Shown here in pieces: positions 54,001 through 60,152 of a stretch of 64,000 nucleotides of DNA. Below the pieces are notes generated by a model, which was given only the letters and a program-made list of their open reading frames with translations, ran no database searches and was not told the DNA's origin. Origin of the DNA: Pigmentiphaga sp. NML080357 (GTDB lineage: Bacteria > Pseudomonadota > Gammaproteobacteria > Burkholderiales > Burkholderiaceae_B). The stretch lies in contig NZ_NINW01000043.1 in NCBI RefSeq assembly GCF_002188465.1, forward strand, positions 42,765-106,764, written 5' to 3'. Numbering within the stretch: the first letter of the stretch is position 1; each line of letters opens with the position of its first letter. Position numbers and translations under genes: made by a program.

Positions 54001-56247
54001 ACCCCGGGCGGAGGCACGCTCGTCAATGTCCGGGGAGACGTGTCGGTCAGCGCTTCCGCCCTGGGGCTGGTGAGCGACACGAGCTATGGCATTCCGACCG
54101 GCTATGAGGACCCACGGCCGATCGATCCCGCCCGCCCCTACAACTACAAGCCCGACAGCGGCCTGACGGTGGCGCTGGGCGACAGCCGCGCGACCATCAA
54201 GACCCGCGGCGATCTCGTCCTCTTGCATGCCTCGGACCCCGGCGCGCTGGATCCTGCCGCCGCGATCGGGAATTTGCCGTCCATCTCGGACACCGGCTTC
54301 TCGTTGTGGACGGACCGTACCGCCATCGATTTGTTTGCCGCGGGAGGTTCGGTCGCGCCTATCGCCTCGAACGCCTTCGACAGCGGAAGCTATGCCTTGT
54401 ACTACGACCCCGCCTATCCCCCGGCGCTCAGCGCCGTGGCCGCGGGAGGCGACGTACTGGTGTTCGGGAGGGCGGTCCTGCGGGCGGCGCCGGACGCGGG
54501 GCTCGACCTGCTTGCCCGCGACTCGGTCTTCTACGGCATGCGATACATGGACGACAGCGGCGGCAACTACCTCGCGCTCTCCGGCGATCCCGCTCATGCC
54601 GCGTCCCGTCCGATACGCATCTATGCGGCGAACGGCGACATCACCAACGTGCGCACGGGGCAAATGGTCGCAAGCTGGGCTGGCGCCATCACGGACTACA
54701 TCGGGGGCGGACCCGTCTGGATGCGCGCGAGCCGGGACATCATCGCGGGCGGCGGGCTGGACGACCCCGCGACGGATTGGCGCAACGAAGCCGGAGGCGG
54801 CGGACTGATCGTGCACCGCGGAGACAACGACGTGTCGATCATCCAGGCCGGTCGCGACATCATCTATTCGAACTTCCAGGTGGCGGGCCCCGGCACGCTC
54901 ACGCTCATCGCCGGCCGGAACATCTACCTCTACCAGGGAGACAATGGGTCGATCGTCTCGATCGGCCCGGCCGCGGCCGGCGACGATCGTCCCGGCGCCT
55001 CTATCCTGCTGCAGGCGGGAGCCGGCGCCGCGGACCCGGACTATGCGGCGTTGCTGCCCTATCTGGATCCGGCCAATCTCGCCCTGGCCGGCATGCCGCT
55101 GGCCGACCAATCCGGCAAGGTCGCGAAGACCTATGAAGGGGAACTCGTCGAGTGGCTGAAGGAACGCTACGGCTTTGCGGCGGCAAACGGCGCGCAGGCT
55201 CGCGCGTATTTCGCGGAACTGCCCGCCGAACAGCAAGGCATTTTCCTGAGGGCCGTCTATTTCGCCGAGCTGCGGGAAGGCGGACGCGAGTACAACGACG
55301 CCGACGGTCCGCGTTTCGGTTCCTACCTGCGCGGCCGGCAGGCCATCGCCACGCTGTTCCCCGACATCGACGCGAAAGGCAACGAGATCGACCGCGAGGG
55401 TGACATCATCATGTTCGGTGGATCGGGCGTACGCACCAACTTCGGCGGCGACATCGAGATGCTGGCGCCGGGCGGACAGATCGTGGTGGGCGTTCAAGGC
55501 GAAGTCCCGCCGGCCAGCGCCGGCGTGATGACGCAGGGCGAAGGCGACATCCGGCTGTTCAGCGAACAGTCGCTGCTGCTGGGCCTGTCCCGCGTCATGA
55601 CCACCTTCGGCGGCAGCATCCTCGCCTGGTCGGAAGAGGGCGACATCAACGCCGGCCGCGGCGCGAAGACCACCGTCCTGTTCACCCCGCCCAAGCGCGG
55701 CTATGACAGCTACGGCAACGTGACGCTGGCGCCGCAGGCGCCGAGTTCGGGTGCCGGTATCGCCACCCTCAATCCCATCCCCGAGGTCCCGCCCGGCGAC
55801 GTGGACCTCATTGCGCCGCTGGGCGTCATCGACGCGGGCGAGGCGGGCATACGCGTCTCCGGCAACGTCAACCTCGCCGCGCTGCGGGTGGTCAATGCCG
55901 AGAACATCCAGGTGCAGGGCAAGGCGTCCGGCTTGCCGGTGGTGGCGGCGGTGAACGTGTCGGCGCTCACGAGCGCCAGCGCGGCGGCCAGTTCCGCAGC
56001 AACCGCGGCCCGGGAGGCGATCCAGCGCGACCGCGCCGCCGCGCGCAGCAACCTGCCGTCGATTTTCACGGTGCGGGTGCTCGGCTTCGGCAACGAGACG
56101 CTGCCCGAGGAAAAGCAGGGCGGCAGGCCCGGCGAGCCGCTCGGCTACCGGCCCGCAAGCGCGATCCAGGTGCTGGGCGACGCCAATATGGGAGAAGCGG
56201 CACGTAGCCAGCTGACGGCGGCGGAGAGGCGTTCGCTAGGGCTGTGA
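45046..56247 (+). CDS. Giant filamentous-haemagglutinin-family exoprotein (TpsA-like, DUF3739)
   Basis: A single intact frame of 3733 residues. A long basic N-terminus and hydrophobic stretch (RPIAAAMAAALLSAGAPAVQA) give Sec export with cleavage near residue 49. A helical Gln/Ala-rich spacer runs from 90 to 128. The haemagglutination-activity (TPS) domain begins near residue 141, and its NRNGILF element at 230-236 corresponds to the NPNG(I/L) motif of TpsA proteins. Thousands of residues of Gly/Ala/Asp-rich beta-helix follow. The last several hundred match the DUF3739 type (FGGDIEMLAPGGQIVVG) and end in an Ala-rich helix and the tail TAAERRSLGL. Apart from Cys14 I noticed no cysteine, as usual for two-partner exoproteins. 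It is probably a surface adhesin or biofilm factor. No TpsB transporter gene is in the window. Confidence 0.9.
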   Translation: MTSRAPTPRSKQHCDSLPGNALAVPPRLRPIAAAMAAALLSAGAPAVQAQQAFSPAWFAAKNATRNTAAMTGRLPNGLPTHTLNNPHQQSQAAREKLQRSIDNLGVAAQAIASQQRLQQQARDAARNRPGVADGLTEGGLKVDTDSLTAGWLNAKAPTQTSRDGQTTVTIEQTADKAILNWETFNVGRHTTVDFQQDKNWAALNRVNDPLARPSRIQGQIKADGTVFILNRNGILFEGSSQVSVRNLVAAAAAMTDSQFQGGLYGANDAPTFTDAAGAVKLEPGALIRTGEPASVTQGGGYVLLLGSEVRNAGEIVTRQGQAALAAGDSFIIRKGLVAGDSAAGGTTYSTTRGSEIAVVGNPDTGSPGAASNTGLILAREGDVTLAGHDVRQDGVVVATTTVNTRGTVHLLNAASDTGGNVTLGKGAVTAIVIEDDGKTTALDSQRDALIKESAEQDALRLTGGSPAFDNYSKMSDRRDQSRIEIVSGGTVAFDGESLTLATGGQIVVDARQRTFVADRARLDVSGAIGVQVSMESNNVQVNVQGNELRDSPQNRDGGKLLNKNIWIDRRDLILMPAGTGGYESDRWYAAGGLLEIGGYLGNQGHRIGEWAAQGGTVTLGGSEVITQAGSIVNLAGGTLDVQTGYVYQTWLRGADGKVYSLKDAPAYLTYEGLYTGYHLDHDRWGVTDDYFSPIIAPQRRLENGYTVGRDAGRLIVSAPTAVLEGGIVADVFNGARQSRPHGALDDGYKLSQKQVAKAGQLLVGAYGARGRMDAHMSDIRIGGMADITAGIDAFSALPSDRAGTIWLDAGRLSRQELGGIDLATKDSIVIDAGLVLADGGSLNLIAPAIGIDANIVARSGSIKAGNIFTPDAGTLDTVLLKDGASIVTVGQGVVLDLRGMWGNQRENAEDAGALAFIDGGDVALRSTGGVALAAGSLIDVSSGAAVLAGGKSRGGKGGDVAVEANVYKGLSSALPGSLVLDGEVRGYGVEGGGKLSVGGMPVLIADDADAPEEGQILLAPGFFSKGFSHYELKGSIRGDAVTVAEGTVLDIGMPVFRLSDAAATAPTGAHDVALQVWTPPLYQENADARDFTQKKGASLSFTGVGDVSIGRGALVEVDPGQSIAISAGGQVTIDGRLNAWGGTIAINSGASLGANPGFVPGRSIWIGEHAVLDAAGRAVAGFDQRGRPFAHVPSGGTIRIGADDLVLNADGLLDSITAALVVIRPGAVLDASAGSATISSGPGGNPQAGAEARILSGNGGAIVLASSGGLVLDGEMRASGGAGAAGGSLTLILESGAHTASDMDAIKQPRVLTVTQTRQPSGLPAGLEAGQHHEALAYAQGRLSAEQVERGGFGNLSLWSADIVRFEGDVSLSLGESLALQRGVISVADTTPEARVVLAAPVVRFDGGVRRGTSAFGILHPILRNAATGGWRPASGNAGQLTVEADLIDVGDWVRFGASDVYDVAYVPGSHDQTVTRPIEAPGFADIHFRSRGDIRFRTGSLVSAGNVTLTATQVYPVTGASATVMAGATPDGSSGVDPRPESVLAIRGNGKAAAAPSSAFGALGLIGGIIEQDGVLLAPLGSIRLGGSAGSNVGFYEFQSGGRVILREGSITSVSAAGLVIPYGGTVDGLKYHYDGRELNLPDLMSLDAMGKIEIVSDRFEGEAGSLLDLSGGGELAGAGFIAGRGGSVDILATPLANANPAFGFSRADNQVYAIVPGFASGYAPVVQEKGAGEPAIGQQITLSSGIPGLPAGTYTLLPSTYARLPGAYRIEIGAGLPGEIGTAALGNGSYIGGGYLGVANTAIRSGLPNQVVVTPGRAVRAHSQYNETSYSAFALDSAARFGKTRARLPVDGKQLVLSFEEAGGVIDFHGTALFGGAEGSYAGALLAQSLQPLEIKSSGAPATPGMAALDAEDLSRFNAGTLFVGAGYRGMAGFVSLERGYGNEVVAVRSGSVLEAGQIVIGGQDVLIEDGAILDTTRSVFNVPDSTLGYVFANSMSVEENTIGSMLVVANGWLNLLPATPLKQGASSSLTIEDGAVLRTRGTIGFVASDKLSLGLAQLNARYLGLSLPAVNVGTEASLAAAQAAGVLGTGWNLTQTTLDRLLNPATANLAALERLSLSVRNAINFYGDVTLDARNLGDAAETMVVLNTPAIYGWGEGSSATLAADTLVWNGVGVGAGRADSPYVSLEPPAVQPGGAGTGSGRLTFSAREIHFGYDPLARSQDNAELKRLALGFSSVDLVAAEKITANNRGGVAFYHTGTDPMSYRGGDLNISTPLFTADGGAMIDIHAGGAITISAAGEGAVNSAHGDLGGEIRLHGAAIALDTRVVLPSGRLVMKADGDIALGDRAAIDLAGRTISFYEVTKHSWGGSLEMESRAGRIVQSEGSIIDVSASGNDAGAIEASASGGTVALEGTLRGETSGGHAEGSFSLTAGTIADLADLNAKLNAGGFFGARSFTAKHGDLVIGDEVKAHVVDISADGGSLTVNGRIDASGQKVGTIRLSARDHLVLASTAVLDAHGTVLQTDSHGAPIEASNRASIELTAKRGAVALAPDAAIDMRSADGISRGRLELNASRVDGNDVAIDAASRVAIRGAASIAVNGFRSYTPANGLVDQAYMDAIHADSAAFIDAALANGALRGRLGGLAPYGSALHLRPGVEIASEGDLATSGDLDLSGYRYGPRADAAVRGSGEPGVLVIRAGGNLEINGSINDGFAPPPPTNDDYNWDDGREGRMWAVSSMLEPGALSWAMRLVSGADLAASDTRAVKSLHALGAGGDLVLEDRHVAGDWMLEAISVVRTGTGYLDLIAGRDYRHDSRFGVYTAGTALPETRGHAGIWLTEGGGDVHVQAGGNMDGYSVISDLDTNLRRINEWLRWQDGAWGINFGAYLADSWGMNELAGFSGIGTLGGGNVRVTVGGDAGVSAPQIPEIDPVLGLWIFRSSGLTIAVGGGGYTDAAGVLRQTGGGDIVMKIGGRLNTAPLYTPNTPGGGTLVNVRGDVSVSASALGLVSDTSYGIPTGYEDPRPIDPARPYNYKPDSGLTVALGDSRATIKTRGDLVLLHASDPGALDPAAAIGNLPSISDTGFSLWTDRTAIDLFAAGGSVAPIASNAFDSGSYALYYDPAYPPALSAVAAGGDVLVFGRAVLRAAPDAGLDLLARDSVFYGMRYMDDSGGNYLALSGDPAHAASRPIRIYAANGDITNVRTGQMVASWAGAITDYIGGGPVWMRASRDIIAGGGLDDPATDWRNEAGGGGLIVHRGDNDVSIIQAGRDIIYSNFQVAGPGTLTLIAGRNIYLYQGDNGSIVSIGPAAAGDDRPGASILLQAGAGAADPDYAALLPYLDPANLALAGMPLADQSGKVAKTYEGELVEWLKERYGFAAANGAQARAYFAELPAEQQGIFLRAVYFAELREGGREYNDADGPRFGSYLRGRQAIATLFPDIDAKGNEIDREGDIIMFGGSGVRTNFGGDIEMLAPGGQIVVGVQGEVPPASAGVMTQGEGDIRLFSEQSLLLGLSRVMTTFGGSILAWSEEGDINAGRGAKTTVLFTPPKRGYDSYGNVTLAPQAPSSGAGIATLNPIPEVPPGDVDLIAPLGVIDAGEAGIRVSGNVNLAALRVVNAENIQVQGKASGLPVVAAVNVSALTSASAAASSAATAAREAIQRDRAAARSNLPSIFTVRVLGFGNETLPEEKQGGRPGEPLGYRPASAIQVLGDANMGEAARSQLTAAERRSLGL

Positions 56248-56289
56248 GCGCGGCCCGGCCCGTCTGGCCGGCAGCCGGACCCGGGATAC

Positions 56290-56316
56290 GGGGACCTTGC
56301 GTCCCCTTTTCTTTTC
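56290..56316 (+). terminator. Rho-independent terminator after the giant exoprotein
   Basis: GGGGAC (56290-56295) and GTCCCC (56301-56306) around loop CTTGC, followed by TTTTCTTTTC. It ends the island-side transcript and insulates trpGDC. Confidence 0.88.
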
Positions 56317-56318
56317 GT

Positions 56319-56348
56319 TCGACAAGCAAATCGCTGACGCGTTAGAAT
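56319..56348 (+). promoter_or_regulatory. Sigma70-type promoter of trpGDC
   Basis: TCGACA (56319-56324) and TAGAAT (56343-56348) are separated by 18 bases, immediately after the terminator. Each differs from the consensus hexamer at one position. Transcription would start near 56355 and yield a leader of about 360 bases before trpG. Confidence 0.6.
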
Positions 56349-56404
56349 GCCCCGGAGCCGGCATGCGCACCTCGCTGCGGCCCGTTTTTCACTCGCCAGA
56401 CGAC

Positions 56405-56455
56405 ATGAACCGTATCGTTTCGAACCAAGCTGCTCAGTGGTGGCGCTTCCGCTAG
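56405..56455 (+). CDS. trpGDC leader peptide with Trp-Trp
   Basis: A 16-codon ORF, MNRIVSNQAAQWWRFR, with tandem Trp codons at 56438-56443 and a TAG stop at 56453-56455. It lies about 50 bases from the predicted transcription start and 260 before trpG. Its codons are part of strong alternative RNA stems (see the leader RNA feature), as expected for ribosome-mediated attenuation. No strong ribosome-binding site is visible. The tandem codons and place make the call persuasive but not proven. Confidence 0.65.
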   Translation: MNRIVSNQAAQWWRFR

Positions 56456-56513
56456 GAAGCGGCACGTCGTTGCGGTTCGAAACTGCACCTTGCCGCCGTA
56501 ACCGGTGGCAGGT
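56417..56513 (+). promoter_or_regulatory. trpGDC leader RNA with mutually arranged stems
   Basis: Three stems can be drawn. GTTTCGAACC (56417-56426) pairs perfectly with GGTTCGAAAC (56474-56483). CGCTTCC (56444-56450) pairs perfectly with GGAAGCG (56455-56461) across loop GCTA, which holds most of the leader stop codon. ACCT plus GCCGCC (56487-56497) pairs with GGTGGC plus AGGT (56504-56513). A ribosome stalled at the Trp codons would disrupt the first two. No U run follows the last stem, so the output mechanism is uncertain. Confidence 0.55.
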
Positions 56514-56566
56514 CGCGAATTCACACAGATCCCCGGCACGGCGGCTCCCGACCCAGGAGATTGCCC

Positions 56567-56713
56567 GTGCATCCAGCAGTACCTTCCCTTGCTAGCCGAC
56601 CCCCCGCATACGCGAGCCGCGGCCTGTCGTTCGCGTGGTGGCGCTCGCCGCCGGACGGCACGATGACCGATGCGCCCCTGGCCGATGGCCTGCTCGACTC
56701 GAGGGGAGACTGA
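56567..56713 (+). CDS. Upstream ORF coupled to trpG, with a second Trp-Trp
   Basis: A 48-codon ORF from GTG 56567, with AGGAG at 56555-56559 seven bases upstream. The stop TGA at 56711-56713 is one base from the trpG ATG (56715). It contains LSFAWWRS, with Trp codons at 56636-56641. Starvation for tryptophan could stall a ribosome here about 70 bases before trpG, so it may be a second sensor or a coupling ORF. The product does not resemble any known protein. Confidence 0.5.
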   Translation: MHPAVPSLASRPPAYASRGLSFAWWRSPPDGTMTDAPLADGLLDSRGD

Positions 56714-56714
56714 C

Positions 56715-57284
56715 ATGCTGCTGATGATCGACAACTACGATTCGTTTACCTACAACCTGGTCCAGTATTTCGGCGAACTGGGCGCCGACGTGCGCGTATA
56801 CCGCAACGACCAGATCACGCTCGACGAGGTCGCGGCCCTGGCGCCGGAACGCATCTGCGTGTCGCCCGGGCCGTGCTCTCCGGCCGAGGCCGGCATTTCG
56901 GTGCCGCTCATCCAGGCCTACGCCGGCAAGGTGCCCATTCTTGGCGTCTGCCTGGGGCACCAGTCCATCGGCGCCGCATTTGGTGGCAAAATCGTCCGCG
57001 CGCGGCAGATCATGCACGGCAAGACGTCGCCCATCACCCATGCGGGCAGCGACGTGTTCCGGGATTTGCCGTCTCCTTACACGGTAATCCGGTACCACTC
57101 GCTCGCCATCGAGCGCGACAGCCTGCCCGATTGCCTGGAGGTGACGGCGCAGACCGACGACGGGGAGATCATGGGCGTGCGCCACAAGGCGCTTCCCGTC
57201 TACGGCGTGCAGTTCCATCCCGAATCGGTCCTGAGCGAGCACGGCCATGCCTTGCTGCGCAATTTCCTGCAGTTGAACGCATGA
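56715..57284 (+). CDS. trpG: Anthranilate synthase component II (glutamine amidotransferase)
   Basis: A 189-residue class I glutaminase that feeds ammonia to TrpE; some organisms share it with para-aminobenzoate synthase. The catalytic triad is Cys79 in GVCLGHQS plus His and Glu in [13 protein letters not shown]. The oxyanion element SPGPCSP is present. GAGGGGAG at 56701-56708 is the ribosome-binding site. The stop overlaps an ATG in the trpD frame (ATGA at 57281-57284). It is separated from trpE by about 21 kb. Confidence 0.96.
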   Translation: MLLMIDNYDSFTYNLVQYFGELGADVRVYRNDQITLDEVAALAPERICVSPGPCSPAEAGISVPLIQAYAGKVPILGVCLGHQSIGAAFGGKIVRARQIMHGKTSPITHAGSDVFRDLPSPYTVIRYHSLAIERDSLPDCLEVTAQTDDGEIMGVRHKALPVYGVQFHPESVLSEHGHALLRNFLQLNA

Positions 57285-57316
57285 ACCAGCGGCAACGATT
57301 TTCCGAGGAGTCCAAG

Positions 57317-58351
57317 GTGCCCATTACCCCTACCGAAGCGCTGGTGCGTTGCATCGAACACCGTGAGATTTTTCACGACGAGATGCTGTCGCTGATGCGC
57401 ATGCTGATGCGCGGCGAAATGGCGCCCGCGACCGCGGCGGCGCTCATCATGGGCCTGCGCGTCAAGAAGGAGACCATAGGCGAGATCACCGCGGCCGCGC
57501 GCGTCATGCGCGAATTCGCGGATGGCGTGAAGGTGGCCGATACCGACAGCCTCGTGGACCTGGCCGGCACCGGCGGCGACGGCGCCCATACCTTCAACAT
57601 CTCCACGGCGGCCATGTTCGTGGCGGCCGCTGGCGGAGCCAAGATCGCCAAGCACGGCAACCGCGGGGTGTCCTCCTCGTCGGGCAGCGCGGACGTGCTG
57701 GAAGCGCTCGGCGCCAATGTCATGCTGCCGTCGGAAGCGGTGGCCGAATGCATCGAGGCCACCGGCATCGGCTTCATGTTCGCACCCATCCATCATTCGG
57801 CCATGAAGAACATCGCGCCCATCCGCAAGGAACTCGCGGTGCGCACCATCTTCAACCTGCTGGGACCTCTGACCAATCCCGCCGGCGCCGCCAACCAGCT
57901 CATGGGCGTGTTCCACCCGGACCTGGTCGGCATCCAGGTGCGCGTGCTGCAACGGCTGGGTTCCAAGCACGTGCTGGTGGTCTACGGCAAGGACGGCATG
58001 GACGAGGCCTCGCTGGGCGCGGCTACCATGGTGGGGGAACTGCGCGACGGCGAGGTCTACGAGTACGAGATCCATCCGGAGGACTTCGGCTTGCAGATGG
58101 TCTCGAACCGCAGCCTGAAAGTGGCCAACCGCGAAGAATCCCGCGAACTCGTGCTCGAGGCCTTGTCCAACGTACCGGGGCCGGCGCGCGACATCGTCGC
58201 CCTCAACGGCGGCCTGGCGATGTACGCCGGCAATACCGTTTCATCCGTGGCCGAGGGCATACGCAAGGCGTTCGAACTGATCGCCAGTGGCGCCGCGCGC
58301 GCCCGGCTCGACGAATTCGTATCGTTCACCAGGAAGGCGGCATCGCGGTAG
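57317..58351 (+). CDS. trpD: Anthranilate phosphoribosyltransferase
   Basis: A 344-residue enzyme that joins anthranilate and PRPP. Signature elements are [77 protein letters not shown] and VYGKDGMDE. The GTG at 57317 is chosen because GAGGAG sits six bases upstream and the length then fits the family. An in-frame ATG at 57281 overlaps the trpG stop but has no ribosome-binding site and would add 12 residues. Confidence 0.94.
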   Translation: MPITPTEALVRCIEHREIFHDEMLSLMRMLMRGEMAPATAAALIMGLRVKKETIGEITAAARVMREFADGVKVADTDSLVDLAGTGGDGAHTFNISTAAMFVAAAGGAKIAKHGNRGVSSSSGSADVLEALGANVMLPSEAVAECIEATGIGFMFAPIHHSAMKNIAPIRKELAVRTIFNLLGPLTNPAGAANQLMGVFHPDLVGIQVRVLQRLGSKHVLVVYGKDGMDEASLGAATMVGELRDGEVYEYEIHPEDFGLQMVSNRSLKVANREESRELVLEALSNVPGPARDIVALNGGLAMYAGNTVSSVAEGIRKAFELIASGAARARLDEFVSFTRKAASR

Positions 58352-58386
58352 GCCGCCTTCTCATCGCTATTTTCATCGGGTGGGTC

Positions 58387-59175
58387 ATGAGTGACATTCT
58401 CCAACGCATATTGGAAGTAAAGGCAGAAGAGGTCGCCACCGCGCGCCTGCTGCGCAGCGAGGCCGACCTGCGGCGCGAGGCCGAGGCGCGCCAGGACGTG
58501 CGCGGCTTCGCCCAGGCCATCGAGGCCAAGGTGGCGGCGGGCCAGTCCGGCGTCATCGCCGAGATCAAGAAAGCCTCGCCCTCGAAGGGCCTGCTGCGCG
58601 AAAACTTCCAGCCCGACGAGATCGCGGCTTCGTACGCATCCCACGGGGCCGCGTGCCTGTCGGTCCTGACGGACGTGCAGTTCTTCCAGGGCTCGCTCGA
58701 CTACCTGCGGCGTGCCCGCGCGGCATGCGCGCTGCCGGTCCTGCGCAAGGACTTCATCGTCGACTCCTACCAGGTGGTGGAAGCCCGCGCCATGGGAGCG
58801 GACTGCATCCTGCTCATCGTCGCGGCACTCGCGCCCGCCCAATTGCGGGACCTGGAGGCGCTGGCCATGGAACTGGGCATGGACGTGCTGGTCGAGGTCC
58901 ACGATCGGGACGAACTGGACGTGGCGCTGCAGCTGCGCACGAACCTCCTGGGCATCAACAACCGCAACCTGCGTACGTTCGAGGTGTCGCTGCAGACCAC
59001 GATAGACCTGCTGCCCAGGATCCCGGCGGGCAAGCGTGTCGTCACCGAAAGCGGCATCCTGGGCCGCGCCGAAGTGCGGCAGATGCGCGAGTACGACGTC
59101 CACGCCTTCCTCGTGGGCGAAGCCTTCATGCGCGCCCCCGATCCGGGCGCCGAGCTGGCGAGGTTGTTTGCATGA
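58387..59175 (+). CDS. trpC: Indole-3-glycerol phosphate synthase
   Basis: A 262-residue TIM barrel that closes the indole ring of CdRP. Catalytic segments are [41 protein letters not shown] and VTESGI. It starts at ATG 58387, 35 bases after trpD. Its stop overlaps the ATG of the ung frame (ATGA at 59172-59175), so the DNA-repair gene is co-translated with the trp operon. Confidence 0.96.
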   Translation: MSDILQRILEVKAEEVATARLLRSEADLRREAEARQDVRGFAQAIEAKVAAGQSGVIAEIKKASPSKGLLRENFQPDEIAASYASHGAACLSVLTDVQFFQGSLDYLRRARAACALPVLRKDFIVDSYQVVEARAMGADCILLIVAALAPAQLRDLEALAMELGMDVLVEVHDRDELDVALQLRTNLLGINNRNLRTFEVSLQTTIDLLPRIPAGKRVVTESGILGRAEVRQMREYDVHAFLVGEAFMRAPDPGAELARLFA

Positions 59176-59354
59176 GCGCGCCCGCCCGGCCGCCCGAAGG
59201 GCGCGCTCCCTCCCCTGGGGAGGATGTCGCGCAGCGACAGGAGGGCACACCAGTGAGCGCGCCCGCCCGGCCGCCCGAAGGGCGCGCTCCCTCCCCTGGG
59301 GAGGATGTCGCGCAGCGACAGGAGGGCACACCAGTGAGCGCGCCCGCCCGGCCG
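59172..59354 (+). repeat. 81-bp in-frame tandem repeat at the ung start
   Basis: Unit 1 is 59172-59252 and unit 2 is 59253-59333, apparently identical except ATG versus GTG as first codon; a third partial copy runs to about 59354. Each unit encodes 27 residues beginning [10 protein letters not shown]. Each ends with a ribosome-binding site, GGAGG at 59240-59244 and 59321-59325. The central CTCCCTCCCCTGGGGAGG is a hairpin-like GC-rich core similar in style to the dispersed repeats in the window. Confidence 0.9.
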
Positions 59355-60098
59355 GCGAGTCTTCCTCGCGACGATTTGTTTTCCTCCTGGGCGGACAACC
59401 GCCTAAGCGAACCGCTGCAGGACCATGTAGACCGCCTGCCTCCCGGCTGGCGCGCCTTGCTCGACGATGCGCTGTCCAGTTCCTCGTTTGCTGCCTTGCA
59501 GCGTTTCATCGAGCAGCGGCGAGCTGAAGGAGCCGTCATCTACCCCGCCTCGCCGTTTCGCGCGCTCGATCTGGCCACGCCGGAGTCGACGCGGGTCGTG
59601 ATCCTCGGGCAGGATCCTTACCACGGTCCCGGCCAGGCGCAGGGCCTCGCATTTTCGGTGCCCGAGGGTTTCAAGCGGCCCCCCAGCCTGCGCAACATGT
59701 TCAATGAAATCGCCGCCTGCTTCGGCGGCGACCCGGCCACGTTCGGCAACGACCTGGAACGCTGGGCAAGGCAGGGCGTGCTGTTGCTGAACACCTCGCT
59801 CACGGTCGAGGACGGCGCGCCGGCTTCGCACGCCAGGCAAGGCTGGGAAGCCTTCACCGACGCGGTCATCGCGGCGGTGGCCCGGGAGCCTGCGCCCAAG
59901 GTCTTCATGCTATGGGGCGCGCATGCCCAGGCCAAGCAGGCGCTGCTGCCGCCCGGCGGCAGGCACCTGGTGCTGACGGCCAACCATCCCTCGCCGCTGT
60001 CGGCGCGCCGTCCGCCGGTGCCCTTCCTGGGCTGCGGGCATTTCGCGCAAGCCAACCGCTGGCTGTCGGAGCAGGGCCGCGAACCGATCGCCTGGTAG
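59172..60098 (+). CDS. ung: Uracil-DNA glycosylase with repeat-extended N-terminus
   Basis: A family 1 Ung that removes uracil from DNA. The catalytic motif [18 protein letters not shown] carries the water-activating Asp, and HPSPLSARR is the minor-groove loop. The frame allows three starts: ATG 59172, GTG 59253 and GTG 59334. The GTGs each follow GGAGG by eight bases because an 81-bp unit is tandemly repeated. The shortest form, from GTG 59334 (254 residues), matches the normal family length best. The longest has 308 residues and a Pro/Gly-rich 54-residue extension. Confidence 0.93.
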   Translation: MSAPARPPEGRAPSPGEDVAQRQEGTPVSAPARPPEGRAPSPGEDVAQRQEGTPVSAPARPASLPRDDLFSSWADNRLSEPLQDHVDRLPPGWRALLDDALSSSSFAALQRFIEQRRAEGAVIYPASPFRALDLATPESTRVVILGQDPYHGPGQAQGLAFSVPEGFKRPPSLRNMFNEIAACFGGDPATFGNDLERWARQGVLLLNTSLTVEDGAPASHARQGWEAFTDAVIAAVAREPAPKVFMLWGAHAQAKQALLPPGGRHLVLTANHPSPLSARRPPVPFLGCGHFAQANRWLSEQGREPIAW

Positions 60099-60152
60099 CC
60101 GACCTCCGCCCGCGCCGTGTCCCGCGCGGGCGTGTTCCAGCGCGAACAGGCC

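Noticed and set aside
45046..56247. Contact-dependent inhibition toxin (CdiA)
   Set aside because: No VENN or comparable pretoxin motif, no toxin-like C-terminus and no small immunity gene before the terminator at 56290; the C-terminus matches the DUF3739 type.
56474..56483. GGTTCGAAAC resembling a tRNA T-arm and loop
   Set aside because: No acceptor, D or anticodon stems can be built around it; the segment pairs instead with the leader codons upstream.
59172..59354. CRISPR array
   Set aside because: Units are contiguous 81-bp copies without variable spacers, and they are translated in frame.
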